A stretch of DNA of 64,000 bases from Acinetobacter radioresistens DSM 6976 = NBRC 102413 = CIP 103788 (GTDB lineage Bacteria; Pseudomonadota; Gammaproteobacteria; Pseudomonadales; Moraxellaceae): NCBI RefSeq assembly GCF_006757745.1, contig NZ_AP019740.1, forward strand, positions 2,294,001 to 2,358,000. The letters are read 5' to 3'. Numbering within the stretch: position 1 is the first letter of the stretch; every line of letters starts with the position of its first letter. A program made the translations under genes and the position numbers. Shown here one piece after another: positions 8,892-17,711 of this stretch. A model generated the notes under the pieces. That model searched no databases. It saw only the letters and a program-made list of their open reading frames with translations, and was not told the DNA's origin.

Positions 8892-9762
8892 TTTGATAAC
8901 TCCGAAAATCTCATTTCAGGAATTAGCTTAATACTTCTAGCTTATACCAATGTTGATGTCCTTTATGAGAAATGCAACTTTATGATTATTTTGTTTGCTT
9001 AACTGAATTTCTTTATCACCTTAAAGTGAAATGGCTATCTCAAGCAGCATTTTTTTAAAATAGAAACCTCAAATCTATAGCAGATCACACCTACCCCAAA
9101 TATTAATTTTAATTAACCAGTTATTTTTAATGAATATATTTATTATATAGGTACTTTTTTACTTATTATTTTATTCACTTAAATAATATATCAAAACTAA
9201 ACACTTTATATAAATTTACCAGCTAAAATCTCCCCCTATACCAGCAGAACTTTCTTTTCGAGTAAATGCCCCACTTATGCTCAGGCTATTATTGTTATCA
9301 ACAATCCGCTGATAACCTACAGCAACTGCCTGTTCAGATCTCTACAGATCGGCATCAACACGGTTTTTCCTTATAAGACGGATGTGCTTATTACTCCATT
9401 TATCACTTGATTTATAATTTAGCACTACTTCTTCAGGGATAACTCCCTTAAACTGGTCACTAAAAAACTTGCTCTAGCCTGATCATGAGAATAGATAGCA
9501 TCTTAAGTATCGATCTTCTATTTTTTAATATTTAACCTTCTCTGATACCATATTATTTAGATGTTAAAATTCTCAATATTTAAAAAATATTTCTATAAAA
9601 TAAGATTTTTAAGGCTGACTATAATAGAAATTGTCTTGTTATTTTAGTTTTTATTAAAATCAATAAGTTAAAAATATATTCAATTTAGAAGTTATAAGCC
9701 CTAATATATAGCTAAAATAAATTCCCTCTATTTTAACAACCTTAACAATAAAAGAGTGTTCT
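8892..9762. other. AT-rich gene-poor stretch with adhesin remnant
   Basis: Nearly 900 bases without an intact gene. The only coding signal I can support is the minus-strand remnant of a YadA-type membrane anchor at 9216-9344 (separate entry). The 250 bases before 9763 are very AT-rich and probably hold the promoter of the VIT-family gene. Confidence 0.5.
9216..9344 (-). pseudogene. Remnant of a YadA-like trimeric autotransporter, C-terminal anchor
   Basis: On the minus strand the frame ending at the stop 9216-9218 reads EQAVAVGYQRIVDNNNSL, then a short strand-turn-strand segment that ends in GIGGDFSW and a stop. Alternating beta-strand residues, an AVAVGYQ opening and a terminal aromatic residue are what the last two strands of a YadA-type outer-membrane anchor look like. 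The frame is closed by TAG at 9342-9344, and nothing upstream restores a stalk or head. Only about 40 codons survive, so this is a dead gene tail. The assignment rests on pattern recognition. Confidence 0.55.
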
Positions 9763-10464
9763 ATGCGTCATTCTTATCATGCTGAACAGCACTATATGGA
9801 GCGTGCGGGATGGTTACGTGCTGCTGTACTGGGTGCAAACGATGGGATTATCTCTGTTACCAGCCTTATCATTGGCGTAGCGGCAAGTGGGGCCTCCACT
9901 CATACCCTGTTAATTACCTGTATAGCCGGCCTGATTTCTGGCGCTGCCTCAATGGCAGCCGGCGAATATATATCAGTTAAGTCCCAGCAGGATATCGAGC
10001 AGAGTGATTTGAATATGGAAGCACGAGAATTAGATCTTCATCCGGCCCATGAATTAAAGGAGCTCCAAGATATCTATATACGTCGCGGTTTAGACTCTGA
10101 CCTTGCCCGTCAGGTTGCTCAACAGCTGACTGCACATAATGCTCTGGACGCCCATGCAAGAGATGAAATTGGTATTTCAGAACAGACTTCAGCAAATCCT
10201 GTTCTTGCAGCAGTCGCATCAGCTCTGGCTTTTTCAGTGGGGTCTTTGTTTCCTGTTGCTGCAATTATTTTTCTTCCTGAATCTATACTCCAATCAGGCA
10301 TTATTATAATTGGTATATTAAGTCTGGGAGTTCTGGGTGCGCTGGCAAGCTATACCGGTGGCAATTCTATCTGGAAAGGTGCCATACGTATTATGATATG
10401 GGGAATTATTGCGATGCTGTTTAGCGCATGGGTGGGTTCATTATTTAATGTCACAGCTGTTTAG
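9763..10464 (+). CDS. VIT1/CCC1-family transporter
   Basis: The 233-residue protein belongs to the VIT family of iron/manganese transporters. Residues 15-45 hold the signature RAAVLGANDGIISVTSLIIGVAASG. AASMAAGEYISVKSQQD follows, then a soluble charged middle domain (about residues 75-130) corresponding to the metal-binding region, and three further membrane segments to the C-terminus. Members move Fe2+ or Mn2+ across membranes. It is flanked by AT-rich sequence on both sides and looks monocistronic. It is the last clearly core-type gene before the integrative elements. Confidence 0.88.
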   Translation: MRHSYHAEQHYMERAGWLRAAVLGANDGIISVTSLIIGVAASGASTHTLLITCIAGLISGAASMAAGEYISVKSQQDIEQSDLNMEARELDLHPAHELKELQDIYIRRGLDSDLARQVAQQLTAHNALDAHARDEIGISEQTSANPVLAAVASALAFSVGSLFPVAAIIFLPESILQSGIIIIGILSLGVLGALASYTGGNSIWKGAIRIMIWGIIAMLFSAWVGSLFNVTAV

Positions 10465-10634
10465 GTAATAAATCATATAAACATATTGTATCCTTATAAC
10501 TCTTTTAATTATATTTTAAGAAAGAAAAACTATAATCCAGATAGTATGTTTATGTGATCAGGTTATGGGCTTATTCATATAACACCCATCATGTTAATTT
10601 TAGAATTTCTTAAAATCAAATAACCATAACTGAT

Positions 10635-11537
10635 CTATTTAACATACGGCCAAACGACAGGATCAACATAATCTTCATCAATATGGTAGCCCTGTGCCAT
10701 AACTTCTTTTTCATCAATTTCCCTTGATTTTTTATTTCTTCTCAACTCATTTGTAAATGCTTGTTCTAACTCTTTTGATGTCATTTTATAAGTATCAATA
10801 TTATTCTCTGAATCATCCATTGAATTTCTTTCATCATAGCGAATTGTATTGAAAGTATAATGAACCATATATTGTTCTTTACCATCTTCAGTTTTTTTAG
10901 TTTGTTTTATACTCAGATCCAAAAGGATACCATTGCCATATAAGCGGTAGCCGATCGAGTTTCCTCCAACTGTATTTATTATTTTTTTCCATTCTTCATA
11001 ATTAAAGATATAAGTCGGATCAATGACATCACCTGATTCCATTAGATATCGAATATTATCTTCTTTTGCTATTCGTGCAGAAAAACGATAGAAATAATTT
11101 TTCCACTCGGCCTGATTAATTTTTTTCATTAAATCAACATAAGCTTGATAGGCTTGTTCAGGACGTACAAACTCTTCTTTGTTTAAACCTGCATTGATAG
11201 TCATCACCTCAATACCTTCTTCCCCATGAAAAGATGCTCCAAGTACTGAAAAAACATGATTAATGGTCAAGCTACTTGTACTATTCTCGATTTTAATTTG
11301 GCCTAAGTTCGGTAGTGAAAAATCTAATTCTCGAAAACTCGCTACTGGGTGATTATCTACCTTCCCTTGATTGTAGTGAGCAAAATCTTTAAAACCTTGT
11401 GGACCAAAATGTAGTGAATAAGGTTGCTGATTCATTGTATTGTTCTCTGTATTTTTTGGATGAGGTTGACAGCTTAAAAGGAAGAGTCCGAATATAAAGA
11501 CAAAGATCAAGTTAAAATAGATCTTAAATTTTTCCAT
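10635..11537 (-). CDS. Predicted lipoprotein of unknown function, paired with the DUF2515-like gene
   Basis: The 300-residue protein begins MEKFKIYF, then a hydrophobic stretch ending in the lipobox LLSC, so it is probably a lipoprotein cleaved before Cys. The rest is hydrophilic, with no motif I recognise. I choose ATG 11537 because AAGGA at 11546-11550 is 8 bases upstream; an adjacent ATG at 11540 is also possible. The start overlaps the end of the upstream gene by about 14 bases, so the two are translationally coupled. Such coupling, and an exported small partner behind a larger protein, recalls effector/immunity pairs, but nothing here proves that. Confidence 0.7.
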   Translation of the reverse strand: MEKFKIYFNLIFVFIFGLFLLSCQPHPKNTENNTMNQQPYSLHFGPQGFKDFAHYNQGKVDNHPVASFRELDFSLPNLGQIKIENSTSSLTINHVFSVLGASFHGEEGIEVMTINAGLNKEEFVRPEQAYQAYVDLMKKINQAEWKNYFYRFSARIAKEDNIRYLMESGDVIDPTYIFNYEEWKKIINTVGGNSIGYRLYGNGILLDLSIKQTKKTEDGKEQYMVHYTFNTIRYDERNSMDDSENNIDTYKMTSKELEQAFTNELRRNKKSREIDEKEVMAQGYHIDEDYVDPVVWPYVK

Positions 11538-12507
11538 CATTACTGTCCTTACCAACATTAAAATCAGCTTTACTGTTACCCCATCCTGCAATAATTGCGA
11601 GTTCCTTTTCTAAAAATGGACGTCCTTTGTTACTCAACATTAAAAGATGATATTTTTCTGCTGCTTTTTTAATCCATTCCATACGGCTATCATAGTTTTG
11701 AACTCTAGTATGTGGCAAAGGCTCAATATAGACAGATTCAGGGAGTTGATTAATAACTCCTGCATGACGACCTTTATAGTTTCCATTTTTATCAGGTTTG
11801 ACCGTATCAACGCCATAATCACTAGATAAGACTAAGGTACTATCAGGGAGCTTGGTATAGCTTTGTAACGTTGCCTGTGCTTGTACTTTCCAATCTTTCC
11901 ATACCAATTCCTGTAAAATATTTCTTTGCTCTTGTACTGCAATCGCCATCAAATGTTTTAAAAGATTTTTACTAGACAACTTAAATCTAACTTGTCTTGA
12001 TTCATTCTTTCTTTTAAATACATTTTCAATTTTTGGAAGATACTCAAAAGCCTGTGTAATTTCAGGGGTACTTTGTAAGTGCTTAATTATCGGTAAGCAA
12101 CTTGACCAAGGAATATTTCTTACTTCTTCTTTTATATGGGTGAATTTTGAGACATCACGTTGAGTTCTACACTGGTTAAAAGATGCAGATGACATACTCC
12201 AAGCGTAGTGCCATGGAGCAATATCCATGAATAACCATAAATTTCCTTTTGCAAAAGAATGTACAGGGTCTCGAATCACACTGAGTGGCATCCACTTATA
12301 TCCCCATGCGGTGAGTCCATGTTTAAACACTGCTGCAACTGTTTTTGAGGCAAATGCGCCTAGACCCATCCAATAATAACGACCTATAAGTTGTTTATCT
12401 CCATGATTTTCCTGTTCAAGGTAAATTTTGGCATAGACCGATGCTATTCTTCTAGCTCTTGCTTCATATCCTGGTTCGAGTTTATAGAGATTTTTTCGTA
12501 CATCCAT
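11524..12507 (-). CDS. DUF2515-like protein with integrase-derived sequence fused upstream
   Basis: From ATG 12507 the frame gives a 327-residue protein. Its segments RRIASVYAKIYLEQ and GRYYWMGLGAFASKTVAA look to me like the DUF2515 family; that family call is tentative. The frame stays open upstream to 12735, but those 76 extra codons are the wrong reading frame of an integrase gene whose intact relative lies at 45915-47057. The true 5' end was therefore probably replaced when the old integrase was broken. No ribosome-binding site is obvious before 12507. It overlaps the lipoprotein gene downstream. Function unknown. Confidence 0.6.
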   Translation of the reverse strand: MDVRKNLYKLEPGYEARARRIASVYAKIYLEQENHGDKQLIGRYYWMGLGAFASKTVAAVFKHGLTAWGYKWMPLSVIRDPVHSFAKGNLWLFMDIAPWHYAWSMSSASFNQCRTQRDVSKFTHIKEEVRNIPWSSCLPIIKHLQSTPEITQAFEYLPKIENVFKRKNESRQVRFKLSSKNLLKHLMAIAVQEQRNILQELVWKDWKVQAQATLQSYTKLPDSTLVLSSDYGVDTVKPDKNGNYKGRHAGVINQLPESVYIEPLPHTRVQNYDSRMEWIKKAAEKYHLLMLSNKGRPFLEKELAIIAGWGNSKADFNVGKDSNDGKI

Positions 12508-12519
12508 TAAATTAGATAC

Positions 12520-12975
12520 GTTTTGCAATTTCAAGCGAACCTCTTGCCTCAATCTTCTTAATGATTTGTAGAATCTCAGGAGCCTGAATCTGGTTAATAC
12601 GCTTATTAGCAAGAGCAATATAAAGCTCATCCAATGAAGCTCGTACATTACTAATGTGTTTGGATGACCAAGTTTCTTTTTGATTATTGAACCAATCCTC
12701 TGCGACTTCCTTAAAATAAGGCTGCTCCTGCTCAACCTCAGTTGTATTTTTGAGTTTATATCTCAGATCAAACCGATCTCCCTTGCACGCTTTAAACTTA
12801 GCTCAGGATAGATACCTAATGCTTTAGACTTCCTTTGTCCATTTTCCGTGTATCTGATAGACCAATATTTTTTGCCATTCGGATCGACTCGTAAAGACAG
12901 ACCATTAATATCAGAAAGGCGGTACTGTTTTTCCTGCGGTAATGCTTTTTTACACAGCACATCGGTAAGCGACAT
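12520..12975 (-). pseudogene. 5' remnant of a P4-type tyrosine integrase
   Basis: From ATG 12975 the first part encodes the DUF4102-type N-terminus (LSDINGLSLRVDPNGKKYW), parallel to LSDLHGLSLIITTKGQKYW of the intact island integrase. It stops at 12763-12765. Homology then continues in another frame, through the same WFNNQKETWSSKHISNVRA segment, to about 12520. There it ends abruptly inside the 5' end of the DUF2515-like gene. The catalytic domain is missing. The start-to-att distance (about 180 bases) resembles that of the intact integrase, so this marks a second, older ssrA-targeting element. Confidence 0.88.
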
Positions 12976-13019
12976 ATCTTTGTCCCACATAATTAAACTT
13001 ATTTAGTGGGTCAAATTGT

Positions 13020-13252
13020 CCCAATTTTGACCCTCATAAAAGCAAAAATAGGGTCAAACAGCTTAGGACAAGGTCGGACAACACAGCCAATAAAAAAGCC
13101 TCTAAACATTGATTTTAAAGGCTTTTTTAGATTCCGATGGATTACTTCGGAAAGAATTTTGGTGGGGTGGCGTCAATTGAACTCAAAACCCAACCCATTC
13201 ATTTTAAACATAATTTTACAAATATAAATATTCATTGACCCAATTTTGACCC
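13020..13252. repeat. Repeated cccaattttgaccc on both sides of the left att core (candidate integrase arm sites)
   Basis: The 14-base sequence cccaattttgaccc occurs at 13020-13033 and again at 13239-13252, bracketing the att core near 13155. A version with two differences (cccaatatttaccc) lies at 47101-47114, in the same place relative to the intact integrase and its att core. Tyrosine integrases bind arm-type repeats on both sides of the core, so these are candidate arm sites. The stretch 12976-13423 holds no gene beyond these att features. Confidence 0.45.
13091..13165. repeat. Left att direct repeat (copy of ssrA 3' end region)
   Basis: Aligns base for base with 47171-47245 (offset 34080), with about three differences before a one-base gap. 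It includes a terminator-like hairpin at 13092-13128 and the sequence attccgatggattacttcgg leading into tggtgg, the complement of the tmRNA CCA end. Beyond 13165 a degenerate match to the tmRNA T-arm continues for about 20 bases. This is the far junction of the island and also the integrase-proximal end of the older element to its left. Confidence 0.88.
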
Positions 13253-13423
13253 AAATTAGATTTAGTGCATTGAATCACTTTAAAATCTTGTTCAAATCCG
13301 AATTCAGGATTTGAAGTGGCGTACGGCATTATAGCAGAAAATTACACCTAAAAATAAATGCAATGTTATAACATTTCAATTAGCTCATTATGATATTAAT
13401 AATCACATCAACCTCAGTATAGT

Positions 13424-14416
13424 TCAATTTTTTAATTTGTACTTTTGCTTAGGACTCTTAGGCTTATCAGGAAAGGTGCGTTCAATCACACCGGCTTCTA
13501 ATGCTGGAGTTAAATAATTTTTTTGGAATGTTGCTCGATGGGACAAGTCTAATAGAGCCATAAGCTCAGCTAAGCTATATTCCTTCTGCTCCATCTTCTG
13601 GACGAGACGTTTAACTTGATCGCTAACTTGTACGCTAGCTTGAGCGGTATCTTGATCGCTGGCATCAGAACTGAGTATTGCATCTAAAATCATCTGCAAA
13701 ATAAACTCAATAAAAGGTGCTGAATCTGAGCGATCTGTGCTCGCTTGCAATGCATCGTAATAAGCTTTTTGGTTTTGATAAATCAAGCTTTCTACAGGGA
13801 TATTGAGAAAAATTGGATTCCACTGGCTTAAGATTAAAGTTTGCCATAAACGTCCCATACGCCCATTGCCATCAGCAAATGGATGTATAAACTCAAACTC
13901 ATAATGAAATACTGAACTCTGAATCAATGGGTGCTCATTGCCTTCAGCCAACCACTGTAATAACTCTCTCATTAAACGCTGGACTTGATTTGCAGGCGGA
14001 GCCATATGCACGACCCGATCCCCTGACATCACACCAACACCGCCATGACGATACTGTCCAATTTCATCAATCAGTCCTGTCATCAATATTTGATGTGCTT
14101 TCAGCAAATGTGTTTCTTGATCAGGGTTCCAATTTTGAATTTCTTCATATGCTTTTAGGGCATTACGGACTTCTTGAACTTCTTTAGGTGGCGCGATAAT
14201 GGTCTTGCCATTCAGGATCGCTGTGATTTGCTCTGTACTCAAGGTATTCCCTTCGATCGCTAAAGACCCTTGAATCGTTCGGATACGATTTGCTTTTCGC
14301 AATTTAAGGCTATCTTGAATTTGGGTTAATGCAGTCAAACGCCCTATTGATTCACTAATTTGTGCAATCAAGTGAATAATTCTAGAGGTGATCGTATAAG
14401 GCGGTTGATATCTCAT
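13424..14416 (-). CDS. Fic-family protein, self-inhibited class, with C-terminal winged-helix-like region
   Basis: The 330-residue protein carries a full Fic active-site motif HPFADGNGRMGR. Upstream is the inhibitory-helix motif SLAIEGN of the (S/T)xxxE(G/N) type, in the N-terminal half, which marks the class whose own helix blocks ATP binding until relieved. Fic enzymes usually transfer AMP to hydroxyl side chains of target proteins. The last 80 residues look like a winged-helix segment (SLAELMALLDLSHRATFQKNYL). I start at ATG 14416, with AGGA about 5 bases upstream; an ATG 12 bases earlier lacks one. No separate antitoxin is adjacent, as expected for this class. Confidence 0.9.
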   Translation of the reverse strand: MRYQPPYTITSRIIHLIAQISESIGRLTALTQIQDSLKLRKANRIRTIQGSLAIEGNTLSTEQITAILNGKTIIAPPKEVQEVRNALKAYEEIQNWNPDQETHLLKAHQILMTGLIDEIGQYRHGGVGVMSGDRVVHMAPPANQVQRLMRELLQWLAEGNEHPLIQSSVFHYEFEFIHPFADGNGRMGRLWQTLILSQWNPIFLNIPVESLIYQNQKAYYDALQASTDRSDSAPFIEFILQMILDAILSSDASDQDTAQASVQVSDQVKRLVQKMEQKEYSLAELMALLDLSHRATFQKNYLTPALEAGVIERTFPDKPKSPKQKYKLKN

Positions 14417-14643
14417 GCCATTCCTCATTGATGTAAAAACAAAGCACAGTTGATTAAACTCTAAAATATTAATATTGCATAGCTTAATGAGTAATATCTG
14501 CTATTAACCTGCTTATCTTTTCTGAAACAGTGAGATAACTCATCGCTATTTCTTTTAAAATAAACCTATGCATTGATGTGGTTCCGTTAATTAGACCACT
14601 CAATCTAGTTTTATAAGTGATAAATCCGCTCTAAATATTTAAA

Positions 14644-15471
14644 TTATGCTGCCATTACTTTTAGTAAATGTTGATCATAAAATTCATTTGGTGTTGCCTT
14701 ATTCAAACTTGAATGAGGACGTATCATGTTATAAAAATCCAAATATTCAGCAATTGATAGTTTCGCTTGTTTAACCGTATCGTAAGCCTTCAAATAGACT
14801 TCCTCATGCTTCACGCTGCGCCATAAACGCTCAATCATTACATTATCCATCCATCGTCCTTTCCCATCCATACTGATACGGATATTTCGCAATTTTAACT
14901 CATTCAAAAATGCCTCGCTTGTGAATTGACTGCCTTGGTCTGTATTAAACACCTCTGGACAACCATATTTCACAATTGCTTCTTGCAACGCATCTATGCA
15001 AAAGTCTGTTTCCATACTGATCGATACTCGATGAGCCAGTACTTTACGACTATGCCAATCTATAATTGCACACAGATAGACAAAGCCTTTAGCCATAGGA
15101 ATGTACGTGATATCTGTACACCAGACTTGATTAGAGTGATCGATGACCATGTTTTTCAACAGATATGGGAAAATACGGTGTGCAAGATTAGGCTTACTGG
15201 TATTGGGTTTTGGATACAAGGCATGTATTCCCATCAAGCGCATTAAACGTCGGACTTTACGCCGACCTATTTGATGTCCTTGACGCTGTAGCATATCTCG
15301 TATCATTCGACTGCCCATAAATGGGTAGTCGAGATGAATTTCATCGATTAGACGCATCCAACTCAAATCAGTTGATGAAATCTCTTTGGGCTTGTAATAC
15401 AACGTGCTGCGATTGATTTGAATCAATTGCGATTGTTGTCGTACCGAAAGTTGATGGGTCTTATCGATCAT
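14644..15471 (-). CDS. IS3-family transposase OrfB (DDE integrase domain)
   Basis: The 275-residue protein has the HTH_21 region near the N-terminus (FMGSRMIRDMLQRQG) and an rve-type catalytic core: Asp in WCTDITYIPM, Asp in FNTDQGSQFTS and Glu in the MIERLWRSVKHEE region, the DDE triad. It ends with the common YNMIRPHSSLNKATPNEFY. It overlaps orfA by four bases (ATGA) after an A-rich slippery run, so a minus-one frameshift would give the OrfAB fusion that acts as transposase in this family. Confidence 0.93.
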   Translation of the reverse strand: MIDKTHQLSVRQQSQLIQINRSTLYYKPKEISSTDLSWMRLIDEIHLDYPFMGSRMIRDMLQRQGHQIGRRKVRRLMRLMGIHALYPKPNTSKPNLAHRIFPYLLKNMVIDHSNQVWCTDITYIPMAKGFVYLCAIIDWHSRKVLAHRVSISMETDFCIDALQEAIVKYGCPEVFNTDQGSQFTSEAFLNELKLRNIRISMDGKGRWMDNVMIERLWRSVKHEEVYLKAYDTVKQAKLSIAEYLDFYNMIRPHSSLNKATPNEFYDQHLLKVMAA

Positions 15472-15773
15472 TTTTTGCCGCTCAGTTGCCCTGTTTTTCT
15501 GAGTGCACCTTCTAAAAAATCAATTTGCAATGCCTGATGTCCTATCTTGGCATGTAAAGCTTTAAGATCAATCTCTGGTTCTTGTTGTGCTGTTGGTCGT
15601 GAAAAAATATTGATCGATTGCTCAAGCAGTTGATTTTTCCAATCAATGATTTGATTTTGATGTAAATCGAATTGAGTAGAAAGCTCAGCGAGTGTGTGGT
15701 CGCCTTTAATTGCTGCGAGAGCAACTTTAGCTTTGAAATCTGCTGAGTGATTACGACGTTTTCTTCGTGTCAT
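15468..15773 (-). CDS. IS3-family OrfA (HTH DNA-binding protein)
   Basis: The 101-residue protein begins MTRRKRRNHSADFKAKVALA, the HTH_Tnp_1 type start, followed by a leucine-rich helix (ALQIDFLEGALRK) that mediates multimerisation. I choose ATG 15773, preceded by GGAG. The end reads GGC AAA AAA TGA, a good slippery site for frameshifting into orfB. Confidence 0.9.
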   Translation of the reverse strand: MTRRKRRNHSADFKAKVALAAIKGDHTLAELSTQFDLHQNQIIDWKNQLLEQSINIFSRPTAQQEPEIDLKALHAKIGHQALQIDFLEGALRKTGQLSGKK

Positions 15774-15907
15774 GGTTGACTCCAGAAACAAGCATTTCCC
15801 ATGCTTATTGGGGAGTAGATTATCACTTATAGACGTGGTCTAAAATCATAGATCCACATCAGCATTCTCGTTAAAATACGTAGGTTTTTTCATTACAGGA
15901 CAGCATT

Positions 15908-16585
15908 ATGTTTATTCATGCCGACTTCTCACAGCCCGTCATCATCAAGCCAGAGGATTACCATTGGGTGAAATCTCCAGGAGGTGAAGTCGATAGAATG
16001 ATGCTTGATCGTATTGGCAATGAGAAAGCACGTGCAACTAGTCTTGTGAAATACGCGCCAGAATCTGCCTTTCCTGAACATCAGCATCCTTTGGGTGAAG
16101 AAGTCCTCATATTGTCAGGCATTTTTACCGAGAATGCTGAAGATGATTATCCGGTAGGCTGGTATTTACGTAACCTCCATCATTCAACTCATCGGGTTTC
16201 CAGTAAAGCAGGTTGTTTAATCTTTGTGAAACTGATGCAAATGACTGAACATGAGAGAGAACCAACCCGGATTAACACCAATGACTTAGCGAATTAGAAG
16301 CTTACCCAACGTCGGATGATATGCCCGCTATTTCAATCTGAACATGAGCAGACCTATTTAGAAAAGCTAGAACCTGATCAAATTTTCGTAGAGAAATCAG
16401 AACAAGGGATTGAATTGTTCATTATTAAAGGTCAATTATTTTGCGGCACTGAAATATATCCAGCAGGTTCGTGGGTCCGTCTTCCCCTCAATAGTGCTGC
16501 TAAATTTCAGGCAGGTCCATCAGGCGCAACGCTTTATGTCAAAACTGGTCATCTACAACATGCCATAGATGCGTGGGTGAAATGA
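15908..16585 (+). pseudogene. ChrR-like bicupin gene split by one amber codon
   Basis: Two consecutive segments in the same frame encode the two halves of a ChrR-like bicupin protein. Residues 1-129 contain the first cupin with metal-binding PEHQHPLGEEV and GCLIFVKLMQM. The second half, with QIFVEKSEQGIELFIIKG and GSWVRLPLN, runs to 16585. A single TAG at 16295-16297 separates them, with no frame shift, and the text across it (LAN stop KLTQRR) reads as continuous protein. A TGG-to-TAG change is the simplest cause. The second half could start at ATG 16316, but the first half alone might be the only product. Confidence 0.8.
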
Positions 16586-16747
16586 ACAATAATGTGTTTC
16601 CGAAATGAAGCTGTCTCGTGTCTAGAATACTTGGAGCAGTCCACTTACCAATTTTAAAACTCATACAAAATGTAATGATATATCACTACATTTCTGATCT
16701 TTATTTTTTCATGTATGATCGACTAAGACAAATTCAGGGATAAGGTT

Positions 16748-17479
16748 ATGTTTGAAACTATTGATGATTTAAAGAAAAAATTAGATCAACATCGCCCTCT
16801 CTCTCCCTCAATTGTCAAAAATTTACAAGAAGATCTTATTATCCGCTGGACCTATCATTCCAATGCAATTGAAGGTAATACCCTCACCCTGCTAGAAACA
16901 AAAGTAGTACTCGAAGGTATTACTGTTGGTGGAAAAGCATTAAGAGAACACTTCGAAGCGATCAACCATAGAAATGCAATTTACTATGTTGAAGATATCA
17001 TTCGGAAAGAGGAGCCTTTTTCTGAATGGCAAATTCGTAATATCCATCAGCTTATCTTAAAGAATATTGATGATGATAATGCTGGACGTTATCGTCAGCA
17101 AAATGTCCTGATATCAGGTGCTACGTCTACCCCGCCTGATTACACGTTATTAAATGACAAGATGGCTCAATTAGTAGACTGGTATAATAGTGAAGCACAT
17201 AAGCTACATCCAATTGAACGTGCAGCCAAAGTACATGCTGATTTTGTTGGCATTCATCCATTCATTGACGGCAATGGTCTCACGTCACGTCTTTTGATGA
17301 ATCTTGAACTATTAAAAGCAGGCTATCCGCCTTGTGTGATTACAGTAGAAAATCGTTTGGCTTACTATGAGGCTTTGGATCAGTGGATGGCATATGGGAA
17401 GACCGAAGCGTTTATACAATTAGTCTCCGCTGCTGTACTAGAAGGGTTTAAACCGTATCAAGTTGTTTTAAATCTTTAA
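16748..17479 (+). CDS. Fic-family protein with an altered active-site motif
   Basis: The 243-residue protein has the inhibitory motif SNAIEGN at residues 38-44 and a Fic core at 170-181 reading HPFIDGNGLTSR. The canonical motif is HxFx(D/E)GNGRxxR. Here the first Arg, which contacts the nucleotide phosphates, is Leu (codon CTC at 17279-17281); the catalytic His170 and final Arg181 remain. It may therefore be weak, inactive, or use another substrate such as phosphocholine. It sits alone between the split cupin gene and the glycine-rich membrane-protein genes, with its own terminator at 17526-17553. Confidence 0.88.
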   Translation: MFETIDDLKKKLDQHRPLSPSIVKNLQEDLIIRWTYHSNAIEGNTLTLLETKVVLEGITVGGKALREHFEAINHRNAIYYVEDIIRKEEPFSEWQIRNIHQLILKNIDDDNAGRYRQQNVLISGATSTPPDYTLLNDKMAQLVDWYNSEAHKLHPIERAAKVHADFVGIHPFIDGNGLTSRLLMNLELLKAGYPPCVITVENRLAYYEALDQWMAYGKTEAFIQLVSAAVLEGFKPYQVVLNL

Positions 17480-17525
17480 AATAAAAATTAGCTTGTAATG
17501 TATCTTATACAACAATATCAAATAT

Positions 17526-17553
17526 AGGGGTAAAGTATTCACTTTACCCCTAA
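17526..17553 (+). terminator. Terminator-like hairpin after the second Fic gene
   Basis: A perfect 12-bp stem (taggggtaaagt / actttaccccta) with loop ATTC lies 46 bases after the Fic stop. The following run is T-poor (atgaattttaatt), so termination may be partial. It separates the Fic gene from the next three genes. Confidence 0.65.
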
Positions 17554-17711
17554 TGAATTTTAATTAACCTTGTAATTCATAAACTTATTGTCAACAACTC
17601 GAAATGTGAATATTGAAAAATTATTCAAAAATATCAGATTACATTTTTACTAAAAATAATAACATACATGATACATTACACACAAAATACATAAATATGT
17701 AAGAGGGAAAA

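Larger units (their letters stand above)
14574..15861 (-). mobile_element. IS3-family insertion sequence, complete
   Basis: The 1288-bp element is flanked by a 4-bp target duplication GCAT (14570-14573 and 15862-15865). Its ends are long imperfect inverted repeats that start TGATGTGG and share the blocks TTAGACCAC and ATAAGTGATAA. It holds orfA and orfB in the usual overlapping arrangement, and both look intact. It separates the first Fic gene from the cupin gene. Confidence 0.9.

Noticed and set aside
13092..13160. Hairpin plus GC-poor repeat that could suggest a CRISPR repeat or small RNA
   Set aside because: Only two copies exist in the window and they coincide with ssrA att sites; it is a terminator within an att repeat.
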